The notes below the pieces were generated by a model. The model made no database searches and was not told where the DNA came from. It saw only the letters and a list, made by a program, of their open reading frames with translations. A stretch of DNA of 64,000 bases from Nocardioides sp. Root190 (GTDB taxonomy: Bacteria > Actinomycetota > Actinomycetes > Propionibacteriales > Nocardioidaceae), in assembly GCF_001428565.1 (NCBI RefSeq), contig NZ_LMIA01000012.1, forward strand, positions 361,099-425,098, read 5' to 3'. Position 1 is the first letter of the stretch; every line of letters starts with the position of its first letter. Below are positions 19,625-27,180 of the stretch, in pieces. A program made the translations under genes and the position numbers.

Positions 19625-20224
19625 TCAGGCCTTCGAGAGCGAGCTCAGGGCCGCGCGCAGCAGCGCACCGACGTCAGGAGACGTGCCGCTCGCCTGGTCG
19701 GCGACGGCGTCGACCGCCTTCTCGGCGTCGCGGGGGTTGTAGCCGAGTCCGACCAGTCCCTGGTGCACCTGGTCGCGCCACGGGGCGGCACCGGTCGTCG
19801 TACTCGCGTGGGCGACACCGGTCGGCGCACCGATGCGGTCCTTGAGCTCCAGGATGATGCGCTGCGCACCCTTCTGGCCGATGCCGGGCACCTTGGTGAG
19901 GGTCTTGACGTCATCGGTCGCGATCGCGGTCCTCACGCCGTCGGGCGAGAGCACTGCAACGATCGCCTGGGCGACCTTCGGCCCGACGCCCGAGGCCGTC
20001 TGGACGAGCTCGAAGATGACCTTCTCCTCGTCGTCGGCGAAGCCGTAGAGGGTCATCGAGTCCTCGCGCACGATCATGCTCGTGGGCAACGTGGCCTGGT
20101 GGCCGGTGCGCAGCTGGGCGAGGGTGCCGGGCGTGCACATCAGCTCGAGGCCGATGCCACCGACCTCGACCACCGCGCTGGACACGGTCAGGGCTGCGAC
20201 GTTGCCGCGGACGAACGCGATCAT
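19625..20224 (-). CDS. ruvA: Holliday junction branch migration protein RuvA
   Basis: Tetrameric junction-binding protein, 199 residues. It shows the N-terminal OB fold starting MIAFVRGNVA, the helix-hairpin-helix region with GVGPKVAQAIVAVL and KVPGIGQKGAQRIILELKD, and the short C-terminal domain that contacts RuvB (DQVHQGLVGLGYNPRDAEKA). Its ATG overlaps the ruvC stop as ATGA. Confidence 0.97.
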   Translation of the reverse strand: MIAFVRGNVAALTVSSAVVEVGGIGLELMCTPGTLAQLRTGHQATLPTSMIVREDSMTLYGFADDEEKVIFELVQTASGVGPKVAQAIVAVLSPDGVRTAIATDDVKTLTKVPGIGQKGAQRIILELKDRIGAPTGVAHASTTTGAAPWRDQVHQGLVGLGYNPRDAEKAVDAVADQASGTSPDVGALLRAALSSLSKA

Positions 20225-20781
20225 CGGACTCCTCCGGGCTGCCGGGCAGCGGTGGGGCGGGTGCGGGTCGGGCGGGCAGCCGCCAGGGCGGCGTCGATGC
20301 GGGCCTGCGAGCCTCCCCGCCAGATGTGGGTGATGGCCAGGGCGAGGGCGTCGGCGGCATCGGCCGGCTTCGGCATGGCGTCGAGACGAAGGATCCGGGT
20401 GACCATCGCCCCGACCTGGGCCTTGTCGGCGCGACCGTTGCCGGACACGGCGGCCTTGACCTCGCTCGGGGTGTGCAGCGCGACCGGCAGTCCGCGGCGC
20501 GCGGCACAGACCATCGCGATGCCCGCCGCCTGAGCGGTGCCCATGATCGTGCTGACGTCGGAGCGGGCGAAGATCCGCTCGATCGCGACCGCGTCGGGCT
20601 GGTACTCGTCGAGACGGGCCTCGATGCCCTTCTCGATGCTCACCAGCCGCTGCGGGACGTCGAGCTGCGCGGACGTGCGGATGACACTGACGTCGATCAG
20701 CTGCAGCGGGCGCCCGATGGACCCCTCGACCACTCCGAGACCGCAGCGGGTCAGCCCGGGATCGATCCCCAGCACGCGCAC
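20221..20781 (-). CDS. ruvC: Holliday junction resolvase RuvC
   Basis: Endonuclease that cuts Holliday junctions, 186 residues. The catalytic acidic residues are seen in RVLGIDPGLTRCG, VAIERIF and the late D in RADAADALA-type sequence (DAADALALAITH). The GTG at 20781 follows GGAAGGTG. A perfect palindrome matching the actinobacterial LexA box (20795-20814) lies immediately upstream, so the ruvCAB operon is probably SOS-induced. Confidence 0.96.
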   Translation of the reverse strand: MRVLGIDPGLTRCGLGVVEGSIGRPLQLIDVSVIRTSAQLDVPQRLVSIEKGIEARLDEYQPDAVAIERIFARSDVSTIMGTAQAAGIAMVCAARRGLPVALHTPSEVKAAVSGNGRADKAQVGAMVTRILRLDAMPKPADAADALALAITHIWRGGSQARIDAALAAARPTRTRPTAARQPGGVR

Positions 20782-20794
20782 GTCGTCACCTTCC

Positions 20795-20814
20795 GTCCGA
20801 ACATGTGTTCGGAC
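20795..20814 (-). promoter_or_regulatory. LexA-type SOS box upstream of ruvC
   Basis: Perfect inverted repeat GTCCGAACA-TG-TGTTCGGAC. The core CGAAC-N4-GTTCG is the actinobacterial LexA operator pattern. It sits 14 bases before the ruvC start codon, overlapping the expected promoter or leader. Confidence 0.8.
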
Positions 20815-20895
20815 CCAAGGTAGACGATCGGCCCGTGCCGTCGTACGGCGACACGCCCGTGACCGACCGGTCGACGGACCCCCGACGGTGCGCGA

Positions 20896-21663
20896 TCAGT
20901 CCTCGATCTGCTCGAGGACCTCATCGGATATGTCGGCGTTGGAGAAGACGTTCTGCACGTCGTCCAGGTCGTCCAGGACGTCGACGAGGCGGAAGACCTT
21001 GCCGGCGGCCTCGGGCTCGGCGACGGGGATGTCCATCGACGCGACGAACAGGACGTCGGCGGACTCGTAGTCGATGCCGGCCTCCTGGAGCGCGGAGCGG
21101 ACCGCGACGACGTCGGTCGCCTCGGACTGCACCTCGAAGGAGTCACCGTGATCGGCGACGTCCTCGGCACCAGCATCGAGGGTGGCCTCGAGGACGTCGT
21201 CCTCGGAGATCTCCTTGCCGTCCTGCTGCTTGGCCACCACGACGACGCCCTTGCGCGTGAACAGGCGCGAGACCGAGCCGGGGTCGGCCATCGTGCCGCC
21301 GTTGCGGGTGACGGCGGTGCGGACCTCCATCGCGGCACGGTTGCGGTTGTCGGTGAGGCACTCGACGAGCAACGCCACGCCCTGGGGCCCGTAGACCTCG
21401 TACATGATCGTCTCGTAGTCGACGCCGCCACCCTCGAGCCCACCGCCGCGCTTGACCGCGGAGTCGATGTTCTTGTTGGGGACCGACTGCTTCTTCGCCT
21501 TCTGGATGGCGTCGAACAGGGTCGGGTTGCCCGAGACGTCGGGGCCGCCCATCTTCGCGGCGATCTCGATGTTCTTGATCATCTTCGCGAAGAGCTTGCC
21601 GCGCTTGGCGTCGATCGCGGCCTTCTTGTGCTTGGTGGTCGCCCACTTGGAGTGGCCTGACAT
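20896..21663 (-). CDS. YebC/PmpR-family regulatory protein
   Basis: The 255-residue protein has the family N-terminus SGHSKWATTKHKKAAIDAKR and the conserved EAAKMGG-type and GPQGVALLVECLTDN segments. YebC-family members act either as DNA-binding regulators or in translation of proline-rich stretches; the sequence alone does not choose. It lies between pdxT and ruvC, the usual actinobacterial place, on the same strand. The gap of about 114 bases to ruvC holds the SOS box. Confidence 0.93.
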   Translation of the reverse strand: MSGHSKWATTKHKKAAIDAKRGKLFAKMIKNIEIAAKMGGPDVSGNPTLFDAIQKAKKQSVPNKNIDSAVKRGGGLEGGGVDYETIMYEVYGPQGVALLVECLTDNRNRAAMEVRTAVTRNGGTMADPGSVSRLFTRKGVVVVAKQQDGKEISEDDVLEATLDAGAEDVADHGDSFEVQSEATDVVAVRSALQEAGIDYESADVLFVASMDIPVAEPEAAGKVFRLVDVLDDLDDVQNVFSNADISDEVLEQIED

Positions 21664-21725
21664 GTGTCCCGTCCCTGTCTACCTCGACGACTGCGTGCTT
21701 CTGCTGCCGGAACAGCCCTGCAACC

Positions 21726-22301
21726 CTATCCGGAGACCAGGTCGAGGAAGACGCGGTGCACCCGACCGTCCCCGTCGACCTCCGGATGGAAGGACGTCGC
21801 GAGCAGGTGTCCCTGCCGTACGGCGACCGGGTGACCCTGCGCCACGGCCAGCACCTCGACCTTCGGGCCGGTCTGCTCGACCCACGGTGCGCGGATGAAC
21901 ACGGCATGCACCGGGTCGGCCAACCCGGCGAAGTCCAGGTCCCCCTCGAACGAGTCGACCTGGCGGCCGAACGCGTTGCGCCGCACCGTCACGTCCAGCC
22001 CGCCGATGGTCTCCTGGTCGGCGGTGCCGCCCTCGATCCGGTCGGCCAACAGGATCATCCCCGCACACGTCCCGAAGGTGGGCATGCCTCCCGCGATCCG
22101 TTCCCGCAACGGCTCGAGCAGCTCGAAGGTGCGGGCCAGCTTGGCCATCGTCGTCGACTCACCGCCCGGCAGCACAAGGCCGTCACAGCGCTCGAGCTCG
22201 GACGGTCGCCGTACGGCGAACGCGTCCGCGCCGAGGGCGGTCAGGGTCTGCAGGTGTTCCCGGACATCGCCCTGGAGGGCGAAGACTCCGATGGCTGGCA
22301 C
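21726..22301 (-). CDS. pdxT: Pyridoxal 5'-phosphate synthase glutaminase subunit PdxT
   Basis: Glutamine amidotransferase that supplies ammonia to PdxS for vitamin B6 synthesis, about 191 residues. It begins IGVFALQGDVREH and has the oxyanion region VLPGGESTTM, the nucleophile in FGTCAGMILLAD and a C-terminal His-x-Glu in SFHPEV. The GTG at 22301 gives the family start; the longer reading is not conserved. PdxS is not next to it but 4 kb away at 26256, beyond the SipW island. Confidence 0.95.
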   Translation of the reverse strand: MPAIGVFALQGDVREHLQTLTALGADAFAVRRPSELERCDGLVLPGGESTTMAKLARTFELLEPLRERIAGGMPTFGTCAGMILLADRIEGGTADQETIGGLDVTVRRNAFGRQVDSFEGDLDFAGLADPVHAVFIRAPWVEQTGPKVEVLAVAQGHPVAVRQGHLLATSFHPEVDGDGRVHRVFLDLVSG

Positions 22302-22406
22302 GGCTGGCGATCCTAGACGAGCGTGCCCGACAATGTTCGCCCGGTCGGACGACGAGATCGAACCGTTTCGTCGCAGGATGCTGACCAACGTGCCTGGACA
22401 TCACAA

Positions 22407-23408
22407 CTACGGAGCCGTGCAACTCATCCTGTTTCCGCCCGGTTGAATCCTCCAGATCGCGCGGATCACAGGCAGGGTTCGAGTCGCCGCCTGGCCCTCG
22501 AGCTGAGCGTAGACAGCGACCTGCCACGTGCGGTTGCCGCTTCCGCCTGGAGCAATGCTGACCGACACCGTGCCGCCCTGCGCCACAGCCGCACCGGTGG
22601 TACCAGACGGCTGGTTCGGTTCGCCGACTGTCGGGGTTCCGTTGATCTCCTGGACCTGCCAGAAGTACTCGTAGCTGGCATTGGTGTTGATCCAACTGAT
22701 GTTGATGTTGGGTGTGGCCTGCGCACAGTTGACCGGCCCCGTCCAGATCACGGCAGGAGGCGCGGGAGTGCTGGCCGTCGTCGTCGCGGTGGCCGTGTCC
22801 GTCCAGAACGCCGAGGTGAAGGCCCATGGCGCCTGCCCAGTGGCGCCCAGCAGCGTCCCGGTGAGAACGACGCCGGCGACGCCAGTCGGCACCAGCACCC
22901 GCGCGCGGGCCGAGCCGGCCGCGTCGTCGTCGTCGCGACGTCCGTAGCCCAGCCACAGAGCGCTGAGAACGAGGAGTCCGCCGGCGAGCAGCCCGAATGG
23001 GCTGGCAGCCGCGTTGAGTGCGTAGCCGGCGTAGGGCACGCCGAAGGCCACCCGGTCGACGGAGGTCACGGCGTAAGCCTGGTCGTCGGGCACCTTGTTG
23101 GTGTCGCCCTGGAGCGTCAGTACCGCACTGTCCCCGCCCGGAGCGATCTCCACGATGCGGTGGGTGACGCGGTTGCCCTCGGCGTTGACGACGCTGACGA
23201 CGTCACCGACGCGGAGGTCAGCGGCGGGCACCTCACGGGCCACGCCGAGCGCACCGGCCTCATAGCTGGGGCTCATCGACCCGGAGGCAAAGACGAGTGG
23301 CGTCACGTTGAACAGCCAGCCCGCGAGAAGGGAGAGCAGACACAGCGAGCCGAGGACTCCCCCGGTCCAGAGGACTGCTTCGCGCCCGAAGCGCAAGGTC
23401 TTGGTCAT
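22407..23408 (-). CDS. SipW-type signal peptidase I fused to an alternate signal segment and an exported domain
   Basis: About 333 residues. Residues 1-155 look like an ER-type signal peptidase: an N-terminal helix (12-33), the nucleophile Ser44 in SGSMSPSY, His83 in RVTHRIVEI in place of the bacterial Lys, and a second helix (137-154). Residues about 171-207 then form a third hydrophobic segment ending in TSAFWTDTATATTT, which closely resembles the signal peptides that SipW enzymes cleave. The last 115 residues resemble a beta-rich extracellular domain (NISWINTNASYEYFWQVQEI, TWQVAVYAQL). So enzyme and substrate-like parts seem joined. The ATG at 23408 touches the upstream stop (TGATG). Peptidase assignment is solid; the fusion interpretation is inference. 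Confidence 0.8.
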   Translation of the reverse strand: MTKTLRFGREAVLWTGGVLGSLCLLSLLAGWLFNVTPLVFASGSMSPSYEAGALGVAREVPAADLRVGDVVSVVNAEGNRVTHRIVEIAPGGDSAVLTLQGDTNKVPDDQAYAVTSVDRVAFGVPYAGYALNAAASPFGLLAGGLLVLSALWLGYGRRDDDDAAGSARARVLVPTGVAGVVLTGTLLGATGQAPWAFTSAFWTDTATATTTASTPAPPAVIWTGPVNCAQATPNINISWINTNASYEYFWQVQEINGTPTVGEPNQPSGTTGAAVAQGGTVSVSIAPGGSGNRTWQVAVYAQLEGQAATRTLPVIRAIWRIQPGGNRMSCTAP

Positions 23409-23989
23409 CACGGCACCTGACTGGCTGGGAAGGTGAAGGTGATGTTCGACGTCGAACTGGCTGGAAGCACACCCGCCGGACGCGTCACCTGGACGCAGAT
23501 GTCATGGGCCTGGGTGGGCGCGAGGCTGGCGCCTGCCGGCTGGTCGAACCCGTTGAGCGACGCGTTCGCTCCACCCACGAGCGTCCCACCGGTGCAGGTC
23601 GTCCCGGTGACACCTCCACCGCGGCGCACCGTGACCTGAAGGGCGCCGCCGAGGGTTCCGGTGGCAGATGCCTGGATCCGGTAGGAGAACGTCACCGCAC
23701 CGCGGCTGTTGTTGGTCACCGGCAGCACAGCCGCCCTGGTGTCACCGGGCGCGAGGTTGCTGAGGGCGAGTCCTCCCCAGCCGTAGGTCTCGGGCTTGAC
23801 CCGGACGTTGTTGGCGAGGTCGAGATGGATCGCGCCGGCATTGATCGGTCCTCCCGAGAACGTGTCTTCGGTCGTCCAGTAGGCGGATGTGGCAACCGCG
23901 CCCATGCCGACCAGGAGGCCGGCGGACAGGAGTGCGCGAGTACGGCCTCTGCCGAACCAGCTGCCACGAGGTGCGCGGTGACTAGGCAC
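23408..23989 (-). CDS. Exported protein with SipW-type alternate signal peptide
   Basis: About 193 residues. The N-terminus has a basic stretch, then RALLSAGLLVGMGAVATSAYW followed by TTEDTF. This SxA-(Y/F)W-(T/S) pattern is typical of TasA/CalY-type proteins processed by SipW. The mature part is a probable beta-sandwich with a likely disulfide pair (TTCTGG and HDICVQV). The GTG at 23989 follows AGGAGGTG and overlaps the LPxTG gene stop by 8 bases, so they are translationally coupled. Likely a surface or matrix component; no known family named with confidence. Confidence 0.75.
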   Translation of the reverse strand: MPSHRAPRGSWFGRGRTRALLSAGLLVGMGAVATSAYWTTEDTFSGGPINAGAIHLDLANNVRVKPETYGWGGLALSNLAPGDTRAAVLPVTNNSRGAVTFSYRIQASATGTLGGALQVTVRRGGGVTGTTCTGGTLVGGANASLNGFDQPAGASLAPTQAHDICVQVTRPAGVLPASSTSNITFTFPASQVP

Positions 23990-24647
23990 GGGCCACCTCC
24001 TCGCTCTCGCGGCGGCGAGTACGGACGAGCGCCAGCCCGCCACCGATCAGGCCGGCGGCCAGCCAGACCAGGATCATGTCGACCGGAGAGCCGGTGTCCG
24101 GGAGGCCTCCGTTGTCCACGCCACCGACATTGCCGTCTCCGTCTCCGTCGCCGTCGTCGACGCCACCGACGTCGCCGTCCTCACTGAGAGTGATCGTGGC
24201 GCGCAACGGGATGATGCCGTTCTCTCGGGTGGATTCCGGGCGGAAGGTGCCCCGAAGGGTCACGGTCGTGCTCACGCCCTCCGCGACGTCGAGCGACGTC
24301 GAGCGCAGGCTGGTCGTGCCGTCCTCGATGTTGACCCATGCCCCGTTGCCGAGGCGCGCCTCCACCAAGAAGTCGTCGTCGGCGAGCAGGGTGTCCGGGT
24401 CGGCCGCGACCACGTCGACGGTGAGTTCGGCCGCGGACGGGCCGTCGTTGCGCACGAAGAAGGAACGCTCCTCCACGTCGCCCGGGACCCAGATGAAGCT
24501 CGGGTCGAACAGTGGAGTGGCGAGCTGGTCGCCCCAGGTCGTGCCGTCGTTGCTCAGCCCGATCTCACCATCGGCGTGCGCGGGCGCGGCTGCGACGCCG
24601 ACAGCCAGGACGGCTGAGGCCACGAGCGACGCGAGGCGACGGATCAC
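23982..24647 (-). CDS. Cell-wall-anchored LPxTG-like surface protein
   Basis: About 221 residues. An ordinary signal peptide (ASLVASAVLAVGVAAAPAHA) is followed by a beta-rich domain resembling DUF916/WxL-type or CARDB-like repeats, then an acidic DGDGDGDGN linker. It ends in a sortase signal: LPDTG, a hydrophobic segment and a basic RTRRR tail. A sortase should attach it to peptidoglycan; none lies in the window. The start is GTG 24647 with a GAAAGAG site; the longer frame lacks a signal peptide at its start. It is in the same transcript as the SipW substrates. Confidence 0.8.
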   Translation of the reverse strand: MIRRLASLVASAVLAVGVAAAPAHADGEIGLSNDGTTWGDQLATPLFDPSFIWVPGDVEERSFFVRNDGPSAAELTVDVVAADPDTLLADDDFLVEARLGNGAWVNIEDGTTSLRSTSLDVAEGVSTTVTLRGTFRPESTRENGIIPLRATITLSEDGDVGGVDDGDGDGDGNVGGVDNGGLPDTGSPVDMILVWLAAGLIGGGLALVRTRRRESEEVARA

Positions 24648-24699
24648 GAGAACTCTTTCGGTTGAGACGGATGGATCACTTTGCTGTCGAGCTGGTGGT

Positions 24700-25434
24700 T
24701 CAGTGTGCGGCGCGATCATTCGATCGGCCGCGGCGGGCCCTGATCAAGCCGAAGGCGAGAGCGATGGCGAGGCCGGCGCCGGCAGCCAGGGCTGCGGTAC
24801 GTCGAGCATCTGCACGACCCGTCCGGATGACAGGTGACGTGATGTGGTCATCTGCCGCTCCCTTCGCGTCGTCCTGTTGGGTGTCGCCGGTCTCGGCCAG
24901 CACAGCGGCTGTCCGCTTGCGTCGGCGATCCCGGAATGCTCCGACGAGCATGAACACTGCGTATCCGATCAGTCCTGCTGAAACCACCAGGACTGCTGTC
25001 TGCCGTTGAGAACCTGTGATCGCCTTGTTGACATAGCCGAGATAGGGAATCGAGTACCAGAGCTTGCCCTGGATCTGCACCGGTTGAACCGGATCCCTGT
25101 CCACTGAGCCGTTGTCGTCGCCCTTCGTGCTGAAGACGGTCTTGCCGTCCAGCCCTACAGCGACTTCGGTGACTCGGTGAGTGACGACTGTCGGCTTGCC
25201 CGACTCGATCTGGTAGGTGACCACGTCACCTACCTTGATCTCGTTCGTCTTCACTGGCTTGACGACGACCAACGTGCCCGGGGGGTACGACGGACGCATC
25301 GAGCCGGTGAGGACGGTGTAGGGGGTTGCGCCGGCCAACCGCGGTACGACGACCGCGGCGGCCAGCACACCCACCACACCCAAGATCACGAGCCAGGCCA
25401 CCACCTGACCGAGCCATCCCCCGAATCGGCGCAT
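24700..25434 (-). CDS. Signal peptidase I, SipW (ER) type
   Basis: About 244 residues. N-terminal helix at about 8-31, catalytic Ser45 in TGSMRPSYPPG, and His86 in VVTHRVTEV, with the 41-residue spacing of Ser/His SipW enzymes. A second helix (VLVVSAGLIGYAVFMLVGA) follows, then a basic segment and a third helix near the C-terminus. It should cleave the alternate signal peptides of the neighbours at 25467 and 23408. It starts about 30 bases after the CalY-like stop on the same strand. Confidence 0.88.
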   Translation of the reverse strand: MRRFGGWLGQVVAWLVILGVVGVLAAAVVVPRLAGATPYTVLTGSMRPSYPPGTLVVVKPVKTNEIKVGDVVTYQIESGKPTVVTHRVTEVAVGLDGKTVFSTKGDDNGSVDRDPVQPVQIQGKLWYSIPYLGYVNKAITGSQRQTAVLVVSAGLIGYAVFMLVGAFRDRRRKRTAAVLAETGDTQQDDAKGAADDHITSPVIRTGRADARRTAALAAGAGLAIALAFGLIRARRGRSNDRAAH

Positions 25435-25466
25435 CACTCAGTCAGACCCACGGCAGCCTCAGAGGG

Positions 25467-25976
25467 TCACGGAGTGGTGTCGTGAACCTGGACGGCCTCG
25501 AGCGCAAGAGTGTCGAGCGCCGCGGTGTCGTTCTGCGAGCCGTTGGTCGCGGGACCGTACGGGAAGTCGACCTCGATCTCGACGGTCACGGCGTGCGCGC
25601 CGGGCTCGTCGATCGCGCCGGCGGTCGGGGCGGTCAGCGTCGCGGTGATGTCGATCTCGCCGCCGAAGGCGGCCTCAGCGGCAGCGACAGAAGTCGGGGT
25701 GAGCGAAACGGTCGCGCCCACGTGCTCGCCGGTGATCGTCAGCGTGCCGGTGCAGGTCTTGGTGATCGTGTCACCGGGGACGAGCAGGGTGATGACATCG
25801 GCGCCCTCGGTCCAGTCGTCGTCGCAGATGACGTCGCCGAGCTCGAAGCTGCCGGCGGTGATGGTGCCCGCGTCGGCGTTGCCGGTGTCGCTCCAGAAAG
25901 CAAGGGTGCTCGCGCCACCCATGAGCAGAACGGCGGCCGAACCGGCGGCCAGCGCGCCCTTCGTGGTCTTCTTCAT
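25467..25976 (-). CDS. CalY/TasA-like exported protein with alternate signal peptide
   Basis: About 169 residues. It begins KKTTKGALAAGSAAVLLMGG and continues ASTLAFWSDTGNADAGTI, the standard SipW-substrate motif (AFWSD) of camelysin/TasA-family proteins. These proteins often form extracellular fibres or biofilm matrix, though some are proteases or of unknown role. The body is acidic with two cysteines likely bridged (ICDDDW and KTCTGT). ATG 25976 follows GGAGAC at ideal spacing. First gene of the island operon. Confidence 0.85.
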   Translation of the reverse strand: MKKTTKGALAAGSAAVLLMGGASTLAFWSDTGNADAGTITAGSFELGDVICDDDWTEGADVITLLVPGDTITKTCTGTLTITGEHVGATVSLTPTSVAAAEAAFGGEIDITATLTAPTAGAIDEPGAHAVTVEIEVDFPYGPATNGSQNDTAALDTLALEAVQVHDTTP

Positions 25977-26046
25977 TGTTGTCTCCATGTCCCCATGCCC
26001 CGTTGTCCCCGGGTCCGGATCAGTGATTCCTCGGTGTGTTGATCAC

Positions 26047-26062
26047 GAGGCACACACGCCTC
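26047..26062 (-). repeat. Short inverted repeat in the leader of the CalY-like gene
   Basis: GAGGC-ACACAC-GCCTC, about 70 bases before the start codon. It could form a small leader hairpin or be an operator; no more can be said. Confidence 0.3.
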
Positions 26063-26113
26063 ACGACCCACAACGAAGGGGAACACGACACGTCATGAGG
26101 CGTCCGGCGAATA

Positions 26114-26149
26114 GGGACATTCGTCCCGGAGTTCTCGGGAAATTGTCCC
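26114..26149. promoter_or_regulatory. Two related inverted repeats, candidate operator of the SipW island
   Basis: GGGACATTCGTCCC (26114-26127) and GGGAAATTGTCCC (26137-26149) share GGGA...TCCC arms and lie about 140-170 bases before the first island gene. Two similar sites 23 bases apart (about two helical turns) suggest a regulator binding site. No regulator is identified. Confidence 0.4.
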
Positions 26150-26166
26150 GGCCCACCAGAAACGGC

Positions 26167-26200
26167 GACGGGCAACCATCGGATCCGATGGTTGCCCGTC
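26167..26200 (-). terminator. 34-bp perfect palindrome, probable pdxS terminator
   Basis: Half-site GACGGGCAACCATCGGA is followed directly by its complement. It lies 56 bases past the pdxS stop and before the island promoter, so termination of pdxS is the likely job. On the minus strand it is followed by GCCGTTTC. A partial second copy (CCATCGCATCCGATGG) adjoins at 26204-26219. Confidence 0.6.
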
Positions 26201-26255
26201 CGTCCATCGCATCCGATGGTCCGAGATCAGCTCCCGGTGGAGTGTCCGGGAGTCG

Positions 26256-27149
26256 TCACCAACCGCGCTCGGAGAGGCGGTGCGGCTGTGCGATGTCCTC
26301 GACGTTGATGCCGACCATCGCCTCGCCCAGACCCCGCGAGACCTTCGCCACCACGTCAGGGTCGTCGAAGAACGTCGTCGCCTTCACGATCGCCTCAGCC
26401 CGCTGCGCCGGGTTGCCCGACTTGAAGATGCCCGAACCCACGAACACGCCCTCGGCGCCGAGCTGCATCATCATCGCCGCGTCCGCCGGGGTCGCGATGC
26501 CACCCGCGGTGAACATCACCACCGGCAGCTTGCCCGCCCGAGCGACCTCCTTGACCAGGTCGTACGGCGCCTGCAGCTCCTTGGCGGCGACGTACAGCTC
26601 GTCGTCGGACAGCACCGTGAGCCGGCGCAGCTCGCCCCGGATGGTGCGCATGTGGGTGACCGCGTTGGACACGTCACCGGTGCCGGCCTCGCCCTTGGAG
26701 CGGATCATGGCCGCACCCTCGGTGATCCGGCGCAGCGCCTCACCCAGGTTGGTCGCACCGCACACGAACGGGACCGTGAAGGCCCACTTGTCGATGTGGT
26801 TGGCGTAGTCGGCCGGGGTCAGCACCTCGGACTCGTCGATGTAGTCCACCCCGAGGGACTGCAGGACCTGCGCCTCGGCGAAGTGCCCGATCCGGGCCTT
26901 GGCCATCACCGGGATCGAGACCGCGGCGATGATCCCGTCGATCATGTCGGGATCGCTCATCCGCGAGACCCCGCCCTGGGCGCGGATGTCGGCCGGGACC
27001 CGCTCGAGGGCCATGACGGCCACAGCGCCGGCGTCCTCGGCGATCTTGGCCTGCTCGGCATTGACGACGTCCATGATGACGCCGCCCTTGAGCATCTCCG
27101 CCATGCCGCGCTTGACCCGGGTGGTGCCCTGTTCCTGCTGCTCGCTCAT
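26256..27149 (-). CDS. pdxS: Pyridoxal 5'-phosphate synthase lyase subunit PdxS
   Basis: TIM-barrel synthase that makes PLP from ribose 5-phosphate, glyceraldehyde 3-phosphate and ammonia from PdxT. The 297 residues show VKRGMAEMLKGGVIMDV, the catalytic lysine regions (VMAKARIGHF and VPFVCGATNLGEALRRI) and the C-terminal GVFVGSGIFKSGNP. Full length and conserved. It starts about 30 bases after the phosphatidyltransferase stop. A strong palindrome and the SipW island separate it from pdxT. Confidence 0.97.
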   Translation of the reverse strand: MSEQQEQGTTRVKRGMAEMLKGGVIMDVVNAEQAKIAEDAGAVAVMALERVPADIRAQGGVSRMSDPDMIDGIIAAVSIPVMAKARIGHFAEAQVLQSLGVDYIDESEVLTPADYANHIDKWAFTVPFVCGATNLGEALRRITEGAAMIRSKGEAGTGDVSNAVTHMRTIRGELRRLTVLSDDELYVAAKELQAPYDLVKEVARAGKLPVVMFTAGGIATPADAAMMMQLGAEGVFVGSGIFKSGNPAQRAEAIVKATTFFDDPDVVAKVSRGLGEAMVGINVEDIAQPHRLSERGW

Positions 27150-27180
27150 GGGGTCGATCCTACGACCTCCCGAACAGTGT

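Noticed and set aside
22302..25976. SipW island as a transposon or prophage insertion
   Set aside because: No transposase, integrase or terminal repeats are visible at its edges; treated as an inserted gene cluster of unknown origin.
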